Position numbers and translations under genes: made by a program
Shown here: positions 26,685 to 36,184 of the stretch, piece by piece
Layout of the letters: each line of letters opens with the position of its first letter
Numbering within the stretch: position 1 is the stretch's first letter
From: CAVQBP01 sp964448105
Lineage (GTDB): Bacteria; Bacteroidota; Ignavibacteria; Ignavibacteriales; Ignavibacteriaceae
Direction of reading: 5' to 3'
Assembly (NCBI GenBank): GCA_964448105.1
Contig: CAYUVK010000049.1
Coordinates: 1 to 36,487, forward strand
Length of the DNA: 36,487 nucleotides
Notes under the pieces: generated by a model
What the model saw: the letters and a program-made list of their open reading frames with translations, nothing else
Database searches by the model: none
Told to the model about the DNA's origin: nothing

Positions 26685-29600
26685 TTAGTTCTTACTTGAA
26701 ATATATTCTGAGGGTGATTTATCATATTGCTTCCGGAAACAACGGGCAAAGTAAGTCAAATCATTAAAACCGACTGCATAAGCAACTTCGGTAATAGTCA
26801 TTCGTTTCTGCTCTAAAAGTTGTACGGCTCGTTTCAACCTGATATTTCTTATGAATTCATGAACAGTCTGATTAGTTAACCCGCGTAATTTTCGATAAAG
26901 CTGCATTCTGCTCATACCGATTTTTTCACTTAAAATATCGGCATTAAATTTAGTATCCGACATATGTTTTTCCACAGCTTCAGTAAGTCTTATTAAAAAT
27001 TTCTCATCAATATCGGTAACAGGAATTTTATTTGGACCAAGGACAAATTCTTGACTGAACTTTTCGTGCAACTTTCTCCTGATATCCAATAAATTAATCA
27101 TATGAGCTTCCAGGATATCAATATTGAACGGCTTGGTCAAGAAAGCATCGGCACCTCCCGACAAACCTTTGATTTGATATTCCCTGGATGAATATCCCGT
27201 TAACATAATAATTGGTATATGACTTGTTTTTTCATCATTCTTAAGTTTTTTACATAAAGTAATTCCATCGGTTTCATCCATTTTTATATCTGTAATGATT
27301 AAATCCGGAATTATCTGTATAGCTTTTTTTATACCTATATAACCATTTTCGGCTTCGATCACACGGTAATTCTCGTCAAAATATTGTTTAATATAATCCC
27401 GGATTTCTTTATCATCCTCAACAATCAATATAACCGGAACCTCATGCGATTTATTTTTATTTCTAAATTGGTCCGAACCATTAGAACCATGCATTGGAAT
27501 ATAATTTTGTGAACTGGGATTGCTTGCAGAAGTAATTTTAAATTTGTTAACAAGCTGGTTTTCTTCCAAATAATGTTCATCAATAGGAATTAATATAGTA
27601 AAAGCCGTACCTTCCCCCTCAATGCTGTTTACAGAAATATCACCTTTATATAATTTGATTAATTCATAAACAAATGCTAAACCAACACCGCTGCCTTCAT
27701 AATGATACCCCTTATAATCTTCGGTATGATAAAAGCGTTTGAATATATGCTCTATCTTTTCATTTGGAATGCCGATACCGCTGTCCCTTACATCAATTTT
27801 GATGTATTGAGAAGGTTTATCTTTTTCATTAGAAAATTCTAAATTCATTTTAGAATTTATAATGGATAATGCGACAAAAATCTTTCCTCTGTCGGGAGTA
27901 AATTTAAAAGCATTGGATAATAAGTTGTAAATGATTTTGTCCAACTTATCCGGATCAAACCAGGCTGTATATTGCTCTTTTTCCGATTCGAAAAGAAAAT
28001 CAATGCAATGGTCTTTAGCATAATCGTGAAATGAATGGGCAATCTCCTTAATAAAATAAATAATATCCCCTTTTGAAAGGTATAACTGTAAATCCCCGGT
28101 TTCCAGCTTATTAAGATCTTTTAATTGATTTGTCATTCTTTGGAGTCTTTTTGCATTCCGATGCACTAAAACAAGGCTATTCCTTATTTTTTCTTCTATA
28201 GGAAATGAATTGATTAATTTTTCAAGCGGCCCAAGTATCAATGTCATGGGAGAATGAAATTCATGAGAAATATTCGAAAAGAACTGGCTTTTCATTTGAT
28301 CCAGTTCATACATTTTTTCTAATTCCAGGTGCTCCATTCTCAATGTATTTCTTAACCGCTGCCTGCTTATAAAATAATTTAAGATGAAATAAAGAATCAT
28401 TATTGTTATTAATGCTTCAATCAGGTAAGCCCACCATGTCCGCCAGAAAGGGGGTTTAATAGTGATCTTAAGTGATGCACCTTGCTCATTCCAGATACCA
28501 TCATTATTGGAAGCTTTTACCCTGAAAATGTAACTTCCCGGGTCGAGATTTGTGTATGTTGCTGTACGGTTTGCACCTATATAATTCCATTCTTTATCAA
28601 AACCTTCCATCATATAGGCATATTGATTCTTCTCGGGACTAGTATAATTCAGGGCAACAAAACCGAAAGAGAATACAGATTGTTTGTAAGAGAATTCCAG
28701 CTCTTTTGTTTCAATAATATTTTTTTTGAGAGGGGAATCTTCTGCACCAATTGGAACAGGCTTATTAAATATCTTTAAATCCGTTATAATCACCGGGGGA
28801 ACGAAAGGATTATCTTTCAAATTTTGAGGATTAAAAATATTGAATCCGTTATTGCCGCCGAAAATAATTTCGCCCCGTGTTGTTCTTATACCGCTGCGGG
28901 TATTAAATTCATTCCCTTGCAGCCCGTCAGATATATCATAATTTTTGAATATTTCGGTTTTAGGATCAAATCTTGATATCCCTTTGTTTGTGCTTATCCA
29001 AAGATTTCCATCCTTATCTTCGATGATAGACATAATTTCATCATTGGGTAACCCGTTTTGTGTATAGTAATGTATGAAAGAATTTGTTTTTTTATTGAAC
29101 TTATTTAATCCGCCGGTTGTACCAATCCAAAGCGTTGAATCTTTTGATTCCATTATATAAGAAACAAACCCCTTGCTTAAACTGCTTTTATCATTTTCAT
29201 GATGCTGATATGATTTAAAGACTTTTGTTTTAGGATTAAAGAAATCAAGCCCTATATCCGTACCTATCCAATAATTTCCATCAAAATCTTTCGATATTGT
29301 TCGGAGATCATTGTCGCTCAAGCCGCTATTTTCAGTATTATAAATAATCGACGAATTATTTTCTACATTAAAGCAGGTGAGACCACCCCAGAATGTACAA
29401 AGCCATAATTCCCCTTTTTTCCCTTCAAGAATTTGAAAAATATTATTACTGCCCAATCCGTTTTTTTCTTTTGTAAACTGTGTAATTTTTTTAGTTTTTT
29501 TATTGTACCGGTATAGGCCGTTTGCCCAAGTACCAATCCATAAATTGTAATCACTATCCGAATACAGACATAAAATAACATCGGAAGCAATAGCACTTTT

Positions 29601-30863
29601 TTCATTATTGAAATGAATAAATTTTTTATTTTTTCTATTAAATAAATCAATCCCCTTCCCGCCTGTAGCAATCCAAATATTTTGATCTTCATCTTCCCAA
29701 AATCCGTTTACAATATTATAACCCAGGCTATTAGGATTTCCCGGAAAATGGGAATAAGAATGGAAATAGGCTTTGCCTGCGGATACTAAATTTACACCGC
29801 CTGCATATGTTCCGAACCAGATATTTCCCAAGTTGTCTTCATAGATAGCATATATCGAATTATTATTAATGCTGGAGTAATTTAAGGGATCGTTTTTATA
29901 ATAGTAAAATTTTTCTTTTTGGATATCTAGAATATCAAGCCCTTCGTCTTCAGTTCCGATCCATAATTTGCCGTTGTGATCAATCATCAGTGATAAAATA
30001 AAATTACCGGTAATGCTTGTTTGCTTATCGGAAGTTTCCAAATAATGTGCTGTTTCCTGTACTTCATTATTTTCATACCTAATTCTGTAAAGTCCGTCTC
30101 CTTGGGTTCCGATCCATATGCTATTATCATTAGATTCTACAATAGCTGTAATTGCAGAATTAGTTAATTTTTTACCAAGATAGAATAAATGAATAAACTT
30201 TTGACCATTATTATTAAGAATATCTATAGCTCCATTTCTTTGACCAATCCATAAGTTTCCGTCATCATCTTCAAAAATTGATTGAATAAAATTACTGCTC
30301 AGGCTGCTGCCGTTTTCTTTATTATGAATGTGGTGTATAAATGATTTATTTTTTCGGTCGAAAAGTTCAAGGCCGCCGTTCCGTGTTCCAATCCATAACT
30401 GGTCCTTTTTATCTTCAAAAATTACCTCTATTTGATTATCAATAATACTTGCGGAATCATTATTGTTATGCCTGTAATGTTCAAAATTATTCATTGAACG
30501 ATTGTAGCTGTTCAATCCATCGCTTGTACCTATCCATAATTCCCCTTCATTGTCTTCAATCATTGAAGATATATAATTATGGCTTATGCTGTGCGGGTTA
30601 TTTTGATTATACTGGTATACCGTAAAATCGTACCCATCGTAACGGTTTAAACCGTTGAAAGTACCAATCCACATAAAATCCTGCTGGTCTTGTAGAATAC
30701 AAGTTACACTTGCTTTTGATAAACCGTCATCCGTAGTGATATGTTCAAAGCGGAGATCTTGATACTGGGCAATTAAACTTTTAAATGAAAATAATAAAAG
30801 AATAATTACTATATTAATAAATGCCATAAATCTTATCGAGTAATTTGAATTACCCCTTATCAT
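26685..30863 (-). CDS. Hybrid two-component system sensor/regulator (HTCS)
   Basis: 1392 aa. Signal peptide or first membrane segment; a periplasmic sensor of about 14 two-component-regulator propeller blades (repeated LWIGT...GL units), i.e. two seven-bladed propellers, plus a Y_Y_Y domain; a membrane helix near residues 800-825; a histidine kinase with H-box SHEFHSP (phospho-acceptor about H867) and an HATPase domain (DSGIGIP, GSGVGLAFV); a receiver domain with acceptor about D1192 (ITDIKM); and a C-terminal AraC-type double HTH (ADILSEKIGMSRMQLYRKL; VAYAVGFNDLTYFARCFRKQ). HTCS proteins sense imported oligosaccharides and activate their glycan locus. It lies at the upstream edge of the cluster and probably binds the three 21-bp-period repeats. 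Confidence 0.96.
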   Translation of the reverse strand: MIRGNSNYSIRFMAFINIVIILLLFSFKSLIAQYQDLRFEHITTDDGLSKASVTCILQDQQDFMWIGTFNGLNRYDGYDFTVYQYNQNNPHSISHNYISSMIEDNEGELWIGTSDGLNSYNRSMNNFEHYRHNNNDSASIIDNQIEVIFEDKKDQLWIGTRNGGLELFDRKNKSFIHHIHNKENGSSLSSNFIQSIFEDDDGNLWIGQRNGAIDILNNNGQKFIHLFYLGKKLTNSAITAIVESNDNSIWIGTQGDGLYRIRYENNEVQETAHYLETSDKQTSITGNFILSLMIDHNGKLWIGTEDEGLDILDIQKEKFYYYKNDPLNYSSINNNSIYAIYEDNLGNIWFGTYAGGVNLVSAGKAYFHSYSHFPGNPNSLGYNIVNGFWEDEDQNIWIATGGKGIDLFNRKNKKFIHFNNEKSAIASDVILCLYSDSDYNLWIGTWANGLYRYNKKTKKITQFTKEKNGLGSNNIFQILEGKKGELWLCTFWGGLTCFNVENNSSIIYNTENSGLSDNDLRTISKDFDGNYWIGTDIGLDFFNPKTKVFKSYQHHENDKSSLSKGFVSYIMESKDSTLWIGTTGGLNKFNKKTNSFIHYYTQNGLPNDEIMSIIEDKDGNLWISTNKGISRFDPKTEIFKNYDISDGLQGNEFNTRSGIRTTRGEIIFGGNNGFNIFNPQNLKDNPFVPPVIITDLKIFNKPVPIGAEDSPLKKNIIETKELEFSYKQSVFSFGFVALNYTSPEKNQYAYMMEGFDKEWNYIGANRTATYTNLDPGSYIFRVKASNNDGIWNEQGASLKITIKPPFWRTWWAYLIEALITIMILYFILNYFISRQRLRNTLRMEHLELEKMYELDQMKSQFFSNISHEFHSPMTLILGPLEKLINSFPIEEKIRNSLVLVHRNAKRLQRMTNQLKDLNKLETGDLQLYLSKGDIIYFIKEIAHSFHDYAKDHCIDFLFESEKEQYTAWFDPDKLDKIIYNLLSNAFKFTPDRGKIFVALSIINSKMNLEFSNEKDKPSQYIKIDVRDSGIGIPNEKIEHIFKRFYHTEDYKGYHYEGSGVGLAFVYELIKLYKGDISVNSIEGEGTAFTILIPIDEHYLEENQLVNKFKITSASNPSSQNYIPMHGSNGSDQFRNKNKSHEVPVILIVEDDKEIRDYIKQYFDENYRVIEAENGYIGIKKAIQIIPDLIITDIKMDETDGITLCKKLKNDEKTSHIPIIMLTGYSSREYQIKGLSGGADAFLTKPFNIDILEAHMINLLDIRRKLHEKFSQEFVLGPNKIPVTDIDEKFLIRLTEAVEKHMSDTKFNADILSEKIGMSRMQLYRKLRGLTNQTVHEFIRNIRLKRAVQLLEQKRMTITEVAYAVGFNDLTYFARCFRKQYDKSPSEYISSKN

Positions 30864-31266
30864 TTTAATTTTTTTATTTTATTAATTATGGATATTAACG
30901 TTGAATAAAAATGAAATTAATTAAATCATTTCAATAATAAGTAATAAAATTACAACAAATTATTAAATGATCAATGCCAATTTCGAATCAAATAAAAAAT
31001 CAAAATTGTGTAAATTTACAAAAAAGAATACACAAAGATGTGAATATTACGTAAATGACTCAGTACTGTTTTTAAAATTAAAAGAAACATCTATAATAAA
31101 TAAAAGCCTATTAAATATTCATCCGGCAGATTTGGATTGTAAACAATTTGAGAAAACTTAAAGTAAACGGTGGTTTTGGTATATCTATCTTAATGATTTT
31201 TTTTATATTTTTTGCTTGCTTCAATTTTAATTATTGCATGCATTACATATTAAATAAATTTATTTA
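30864..31266. other. Intergenic region between divergent HTCS and SGNH genes
   Basis: 403 bp, very AT-rich, expected to hold the two divergent promoters. A 64-codon plus-strand frame at 30967-31161 has no ribosome binding site and low-complexity, Lys-rich content, so it is not called as a gene. No copy of the 21-bp-period operator is visible. Confidence 0.5.
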
Positions 31267-33261
31267 ATGGGATTAACTAGTAAACAAAAGAACTGGATTA
31301 CCAGGAACAAAGGCAAATCTTCAATCAATAAGATGTCTAAAGTGCTTGGAATATCTAAAAGTGAAATCGCACAATTTTTAAATCCCGGATCAAATAAAGT
31401 AATTTCAAATAAAAGACCTCCTAAATTATTTTACTTCATTCTTGGAATTATTCCCATTTTGTTTTTTGTCGTACTTGAATTGACTTTAAGAGCTTTTGAC
31501 TATGGGGTTAATACGGATCAATGGATTACGGTACATTATAATAAGTACGTAACTAATCCTAATATTGCACGCAGGTATTTTTATAATATTACTAACATTC
31601 CTGAGACTATTGGTGATGCATTTGATAAAGTTAAACAACCGAATTCTTTTCGAGTTTTCGTTGTTGGGGGATCAAGTGCTGCAGGTTATCCTTATATGCC
31701 CGTTGGATCATTTTCACGTTATATTAAAAAACGGCTTGAGCTTGTTTATCCGGATTCCAGAATTGAAGTTGTAAATGCTTCAATTTCCGCTACAAACACT
31801 TATACTATAAGAGATTTACTTCCCGGTATCCTTGATCAGCAGCCCGATCTTATTTTAATTTATGCCGGTCACAACGAATACTACGGCGCTCTAGGTGTCG
31901 GTTCAAATGAATATTTAGGTTCGTCCAGATTTATAGTTAATACTGCTTTGTACTTGAATCGTTTCAAAACTTTTGAACTATTAAGAAATATCGTTAAAGG
32001 TATATATAAATTGTTTTCCTCCGAAGCAAATGTGAGTTCGTCGGGAACCCTTATGTCTAAAATAGTCAAGGATCAATATATCCCTTATAATTCAGATAAG
32101 TTCAATGCAGGGATAGATCAGTTTGTAGGGAACATGAAAGATATCCTCCGGATGGCAAAAGATAGAAATGTAAAGGTAATTCTCTGTACGGTTGCAAGCA
32201 ATTTAAAAGATCAGTATCCATTTATTTCATTGAAGGGAAATAAAAAAACAGACGCAATGGAAGTCTTCAAAAAAGCAAAAGAATTATTGGTACAAGGGGA
32301 ACAAAAGGAAGCTCTAAAAGAGTTTATTATAGCAAAAGAACTCGATGCTCTTAGGTTCAGAGCTCCTTCAGAAATAAATAAAGCAATTAAAGAATTAGGG
32401 AAAGAATACGGTGACGGTGTAGTAGATGTAGATTCGGCATTTAATGCATCAAGTCCCGACGGAATAACTGGAAACAATCTTATGACAGATCATCTTCATC
32501 CTACGCTGGAAGGTAATCTTTTTATTGGAAAGCTTTTTTATGAAGAAATGGAAAAGTTAAACCTTCTGCCTAAAACAAAAAAAGCTGTTAGTAATAATAT
32601 AACTCAAGATTCTCTTGCCAGAGTTAAGTTCGATTTTTCAAAATTAGATTCTACAATAGCTGCTTTTGAAGTTAAATCTTTAAAAAACAGTTGGCCGTAT
32701 ATAAATAAAAGAAAAGCAAAACCTTTCTATAAATTGTTTATAAGAAAGAATTTCATAGATTCACTTGCCTCCGAAGTTGTTGCCGACAACGTGAGCTGGG
32801 AAAATGCCCAGGGACGTGCATGCCAATGGTATCTTCAAAATAATGATATTGATAATTTTAAAAAGCAAGCCAGTGTATTAATTTCTCAATTTCCATATTC
32901 AGTTGATCTTTATGATCTGATAATCAGGAGTTTAATAAACTTAAATAAAGTTGAAGCAGCATATGATTTTTTATTAAGACGTTACAGAATAGAGCCAAAC
33001 GCCTATACATCAAAGTGGTTGGGTATATATGAATTATCAAAAAATAGAACTGACGATGCAATCAATTATCTCGAAGAAAGCCTTAGATATGGCAGCGGTG
33101 ATGCTCAGGTTTTATATAATTTATCAAGAGCATATTTAAATAAAAAAGAATACTCTAAGGCTATAAGTGCCATAAACTCTTGTTTAAGCACCGCTCCTAA
33201 TTTTGCAGATGCAAAAGTATTACAAAAACAATTAACTAACCTTGTTAAAGATCAAAATTGA
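31267..33261 (+). CDS. Membrane-anchored SGNH/GDSL hydrolase with C-terminal TPR repeats
   Basis: 664 aa. The N-terminal 40 residues look like a small helix-turn-helix (KMSKVLGISKSEIAQFL), followed by one membrane segment (about 54-75) and an SGNH hydrolase domain: block I VVGGSSAAGYP (Ser about 136, with Gly in place of the Asp of GDS), block III AGHNEYYG and block V DHLHPT (Asp/His). The last 160 residues form TPR repeats (DAINYLEESLRYGSGDAQVLYNLSRAYL). SGNH enzymes with a single membrane anchor often remove or add acyl groups on cell-envelope glycans; the substrate here is unknown. There is no Shine-Dalgarno before the ATG. It is the only clear plus-strand gene in the window, converging on the tRNA-Glu with a 17-bp gap. 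Confidence 0.85.
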   Translation: MGLTSKQKNWITRNKGKSSINKMSKVLGISKSEIAQFLNPGSNKVISNKRPPKLFYFILGIIPILFFVVLELTLRAFDYGVNTDQWITVHYNKYVTNPNIARRYFYNITNIPETIGDAFDKVKQPNSFRVFVVGGSSAAGYPYMPVGSFSRYIKKRLELVYPDSRIEVVNASISATNTYTIRDLLPGILDQQPDLILIYAGHNEYYGALGVGSNEYLGSSRFIVNTALYLNRFKTFELLRNIVKGIYKLFSSEANVSSSGTLMSKIVKDQYIPYNSDKFNAGIDQFVGNMKDILRMAKDRNVKVILCTVASNLKDQYPFISLKGNKKTDAMEVFKKAKELLVQGEQKEALKEFIIAKELDALRFRAPSEINKAIKELGKEYGDGVVDVDSAFNASSPDGITGNNLMTDHLHPTLEGNLFIGKLFYEEMEKLNLLPKTKKAVSNNITQDSLARVKFDFSKLDSTIAAFEVKSLKNSWPYINKRKAKPFYKLFIRKNFIDSLASEVVADNVSWENAQGRACQWYLQNNDIDNFKKQASVLISQFPYSVDLYDLIIRSLINLNKVEAAYDFLLRRYRIEPNAYTSKWLGIYELSKNRTDDAINYLEESLRYGSGDAQVLYNLSRAYLNKKEYSKAISAINSCLSTAPNFADAKVLQKQLTNLVKDQN

Positions 33262-33278
33262 TTTACTTTTCTTTGAAT

Positions 33279-33355
33279 TGGTAGCGCGTGCGGGATTCGA
33301 ACCCGCGATCTCCGCCTTGAGAGGGCGATGTCCTAAGCCACTAGACGAACGCGCC
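33279..33355 (-). tRNA. tRNA-Glu (anticodon CTC), CCA encoded
   Basis: Complete cloverleaf on the minus strand: acceptor GGCGCGT / ACGCGCT with a G1-U72 wobble, D-arm with GTCTAGTGGCTTAGGAC, anticodon stem TCGCC / GGCGG with loop CTCTCAA (anticodon CTC, reading GAG), and T-arm GCGGG TTCGAAT CCCGC. The discriminator A and CCA (complement of 33279-33281) are encoded. The overall layout matches bacterial tRNA-Glu. Confidence 0.95.
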
Positions 33356-33405
33356 TGTAAAAATGTGTTTCAAACTTAAGAATATCTTATTTCAAGTTCA
33401 ATTAT

Positions 33406-33984
33406 CTAAATAACAAAAGATATGTAATCGGATAATTCCTTTGGATTTGTTTTAACAAGATCGTAATTTTTGGGAAATACGCACATTCGCACTTTATTGA
33501 ACCCGGAATGTTTCAATGTATTGAGTGTTATTTCCTGAAGCCCATCGCTCATGTGTATCCATGCATAGGCAGTTGTACCAAAGGAATAGTATTGTTTTCC
33601 GTCCGCATACTTAAAATTATTCGTGTCGCTTACTTTTACCATACCATGATTATTACCCGCAGCATTTATACATTCAAATGATCCTTTTTTATTATTAAGC
33701 TCAGGAATATTACTTGAGGTAGCATAATTCCATATCCCGGTCTCAATAGGCATAAATCGAATCCTAAAAATATTTTCCCCGTCATAAAAACCCGAGACAA
33801 CTATCGAGGTATCTTTATTTTTAAAAGTAGCAGATATATTAACATCAGTAAAACTATTCCCTTCATAGGTATAGTGCACCGGTAATTCAAAACGATCCCA
33901 CTGTTCTTCTTTTTTCATAGTTTGTGATTTTGAAATTGAAAAAAGTAAAAAATTTAAGACGATTATTGCTAAAATGTTTTTCAT
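33406..33984 (-). pseudogene. Truncated DUF5060/DUF4038-type glycoside hydrolase
   Basis: 192 aa. Signal peptide (MKNILAIIVLNFLLFSISKSQ), a complete DUF5060 N-terminal beta-sandwich (about 28-110: WDRFELPVHYTYEGNSFTDV, RIRFMPIETGIWNYATSS), then only the first strands and helices of the DUF4038-type catalytic barrel (YSFGTTAYAWIHM, SGFNKVRMCVFPKNYD) before a stop. Intact relatives continue for about 300 more residues and carry the catalytic acids, so this is a C-terminally deleted remnant or at best a binding domain. The break lies 50 bp from the tRNA-Glu gene, a common place for insertion and deletion events. The ATG at 33984 is preferred over a TTG six bases earlier. Confidence 0.75.
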
Positions 33985-34047
33985 AACCAATTCTGTTTTT
34001 TGTTACAATTTATTTACCTCAAAAAAAAATATATAATTTATCTTTTG

Positions 34048-36030
34048 TTAAGGCAGCACTATCATTTTCTTAGCTGTAGAAAAACCTGCTGTTTTTAGAT
34101 TGTAAAAATAAACTCCGCCGGATAGGTTATACTTTGAAGTGTTAAATTCAATTTCATATTCGCCCGGCTGTATTTCTTCATTAACTAATGTTGTTATTTC
34201 TCTGCCTAGGATATCATAAATTTTTATTGTTACAAAAGCCGCCTTTGGAATTAAGTAAACTATCGTAGTTGCAGGATTGAACGGGTTGGGATAATTTTGC
34301 ATTAATTCTATTGATTCAGGAAAAGTATTTTTATTCATTGGTGATTTAACAGAAACTACACCTACTCCCGAAGGTTCAAGTATTTTATTATAATTTGTGC
34401 CATTAATATTAACACTATCAAGTCCGATATTCTGTATGTTGCTAAGAATACTATTTTTTCCGGCATTAAAGCTGCAATTTATTAACCTGATATCCGATAT
34501 TTTGGAACGTTCATAACCTTCAAGCCTCAATGCATAATTACTCTGCTGGCAAGTCATGTTTTGTACCTCGATATTTTTAACAATCGGAGTGAACTCTGCA
34601 ATATCACCTTCACCATAAAAATAATTTACACGAATTGCTGCATCCGATACCGTACCTACATTAATATCTTTCAGATAGATATTTTCAACAATTCCTCCCC
34701 TGATAGAATTAGTTTTTATACGCAAAGCCCTGCCGAGATTAGGACTGTCCATATTACAGCCGGATACAAAAATATTTCTTGCACTACCTGAAATTTCGCT
34801 CCCCAAAACGATACCGCCATGTCCGTCTTTCATTGTACAGTCTTTAATTATTACATTTTCCGCAGGTACATTTACTCTACGGCCGTCGGCATTGCGTCCG
34901 GATTTGATTGCAATACAATCATCGCCGGTATTAAAATTACAGTTTTCGATCAGGAGATTTTTACATGATTCAGGATCGCATCCATCATTATTAGGTCCAT
35001 GCCCTTCTATAGTTACATTGGAAATTGTCACATTTTCAGATAAAACAGGATGAATATGCCACATTGGACTATTTATAATAGTAACACTATCAATAAGAAT
35101 ATTTTTACACCTGTAAGGTTGAATCATATTAGGTCTTAAATAGTGTCCATCGCCGTAAATCCGGCTTTCGACCGGAACACCATCTTCGGCTTGTTGAACT
35201 AATTGGATAGCATCTGCAGAACTATTTGATTTCCATGGCCACCAATGGGAATTATCTCCCTGTCCGTCTAAAGTTCCCTGCCCGGTAATTGCAATATTAT
35301 CCTGTTCAAAAGCGTAAATCAGCGGGGAATAATTATAACATTCAGTCCCTTCGAATCTTGTATACACTACAGGTAAATAATCGGAATAATTTTGACTAAA
35401 TTTTATCAATGCATTTTTAGAAATATAAAGATTTACATTACTTTTAAGATGGATTGGCCCGGTAAGAAAAACTCCTTCGGGAACTACAACCCTACCTCCG
35501 CCAGCCTGGCTGCATGCTGAGACAGCATTAATAAAAGCTTCTGTACAGTCGGTAGTTCCATCACCAACTGCTCCAAAATCCGTAATAACAAAATCAGTAT
35601 TAGGGAATACCGGCGGATTGATGTTTGTCATTATTTCCGGCACAACAGTCCATCCCGAATCAGGCACATCTTTGGTTCTTACACTAAAGGCGGCACTAAT
35701 ATTTCCAACCGTTAATTTACTTGTTGTTACTTTGCTATAATTATCTGAAGAGGTTAAGAGAATTCTAACCTGGTCCTGGTTATTCACAATTCCGGATTCA
35801 GATGTAAAATCACTACCGTTAGTTGAATAAAAACCACCGGAAATTGAGATATTGCTTTCCCCGGTTAGACCTGCAATGGTAACAGTATTTGATATAATTT
35901 CGGTTTTTCTCAAAACATCAAATTGGTCTGTAAAATCATTCGGCTGTAGTGACTGGCAAAATTGGTTTTCGGTAAATAGATAAATAGCACAGTTAACTAA
36001 TAAAAAAATAAATTTATAATAATTTCTCAT
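34048..36030 (-). CDS. GH28 (polygalacturonase-like) hydrolase with T9SS sorting domain
   Basis: 660 aa. Signal peptide; an N-terminal Ig-like domain (about 40-125: NTVTIAGLTGESNISISGG, TSKLTVGNISAAFSVRTKD); a GH28 right-handed beta-helix opening with ITDFGAVGDGTTDCTEAF; catalytic motifs NNDGCD (about D349), GDDCIAIKSG (about D370, D371), DGHGG (about H404) and LRIKTN; and a C-terminal T9SS type A domain (NYPNPFNPATTIVY, ending TAKKMIVLP). All GH28 catalytic residues are present, so it should hydrolyse pectic or related uronic-acid/rhamnose-containing chains outside the cell. This substrate differs from the beta-glucan locus to the left, so it probably belongs to another unit. No operator repeat is seen upstream. 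Confidence 0.92.
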   Translation of the reverse strand: MRNYYKFIFLLVNCAIYLFTENQFCQSLQPNDFTDQFDVLRKTEIISNTVTIAGLTGESNISISGGFYSTNGSDFTSESGIVNNQDQVRILLTSSDNYSKVTTSKLTVGNISAAFSVRTKDVPDSGWTVVPEIMTNINPPVFPNTDFVITDFGAVGDGTTDCTEAFINAVSACSQAGGGRVVVPEGVFLTGPIHLKSNVNLYISKNALIKFSQNYSDYLPVVYTRFEGTECYNYSPLIYAFEQDNIAITGQGTLDGQGDNSHWWPWKSNSSADAIQLVQQAEDGVPVESRIYGDGHYLRPNMIQPYRCKNILIDSVTIINSPMWHIHPVLSENVTISNVTIEGHGPNNDGCDPESCKNLLIENCNFNTGDDCIAIKSGRNADGRRVNVPAENVIIKDCTMKDGHGGIVLGSEISGSARNIFVSGCNMDSPNLGRALRIKTNSIRGGIVENIYLKDINVGTVSDAAIRVNYFYGEGDIAEFTPIVKNIEVQNMTCQQSNYALRLEGYERSKISDIRLINCSFNAGKNSILSNIQNIGLDSVNINGTNYNKILEPSGVGVVSVKSPMNKNTFPESIELMQNYPNPFNPATTIVYLIPKAAFVTIKIYDILGREITTLVNEEIQPGEYEIEFNTSKYNLSGGVYFYNLKTAGFSTAKKMIVLP

Positions 36031-36184
36031 ATTTTCTTTTACTAGATGAACTAAAAATACTAAAAGTAACCGGGCTCTTAATTTAATTCAAATATCATCA
36101 ACATCCTCTCTTTCTTAAGCCGGATAGACTTGCACAAATTCATGAGATAAACAATAACATCAGGATAAAGACTATGTGTTTTTT

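Noticed and set aside
30967..31161. 64-codon plus-strand frame between the HTCS and SGNH genes
   Set aside because: No ribosome binding site, Lys/Asn-rich low-complexity content, no recognisable motif; likely a chance frame in AT-rich DNA.
34561..34791. Plus-strand frames inside GH28 and other large minus-strand genes
   Set aside because: They are antisense shadows of genes with complete catalytic motifs and have no domain or start signal of their own.
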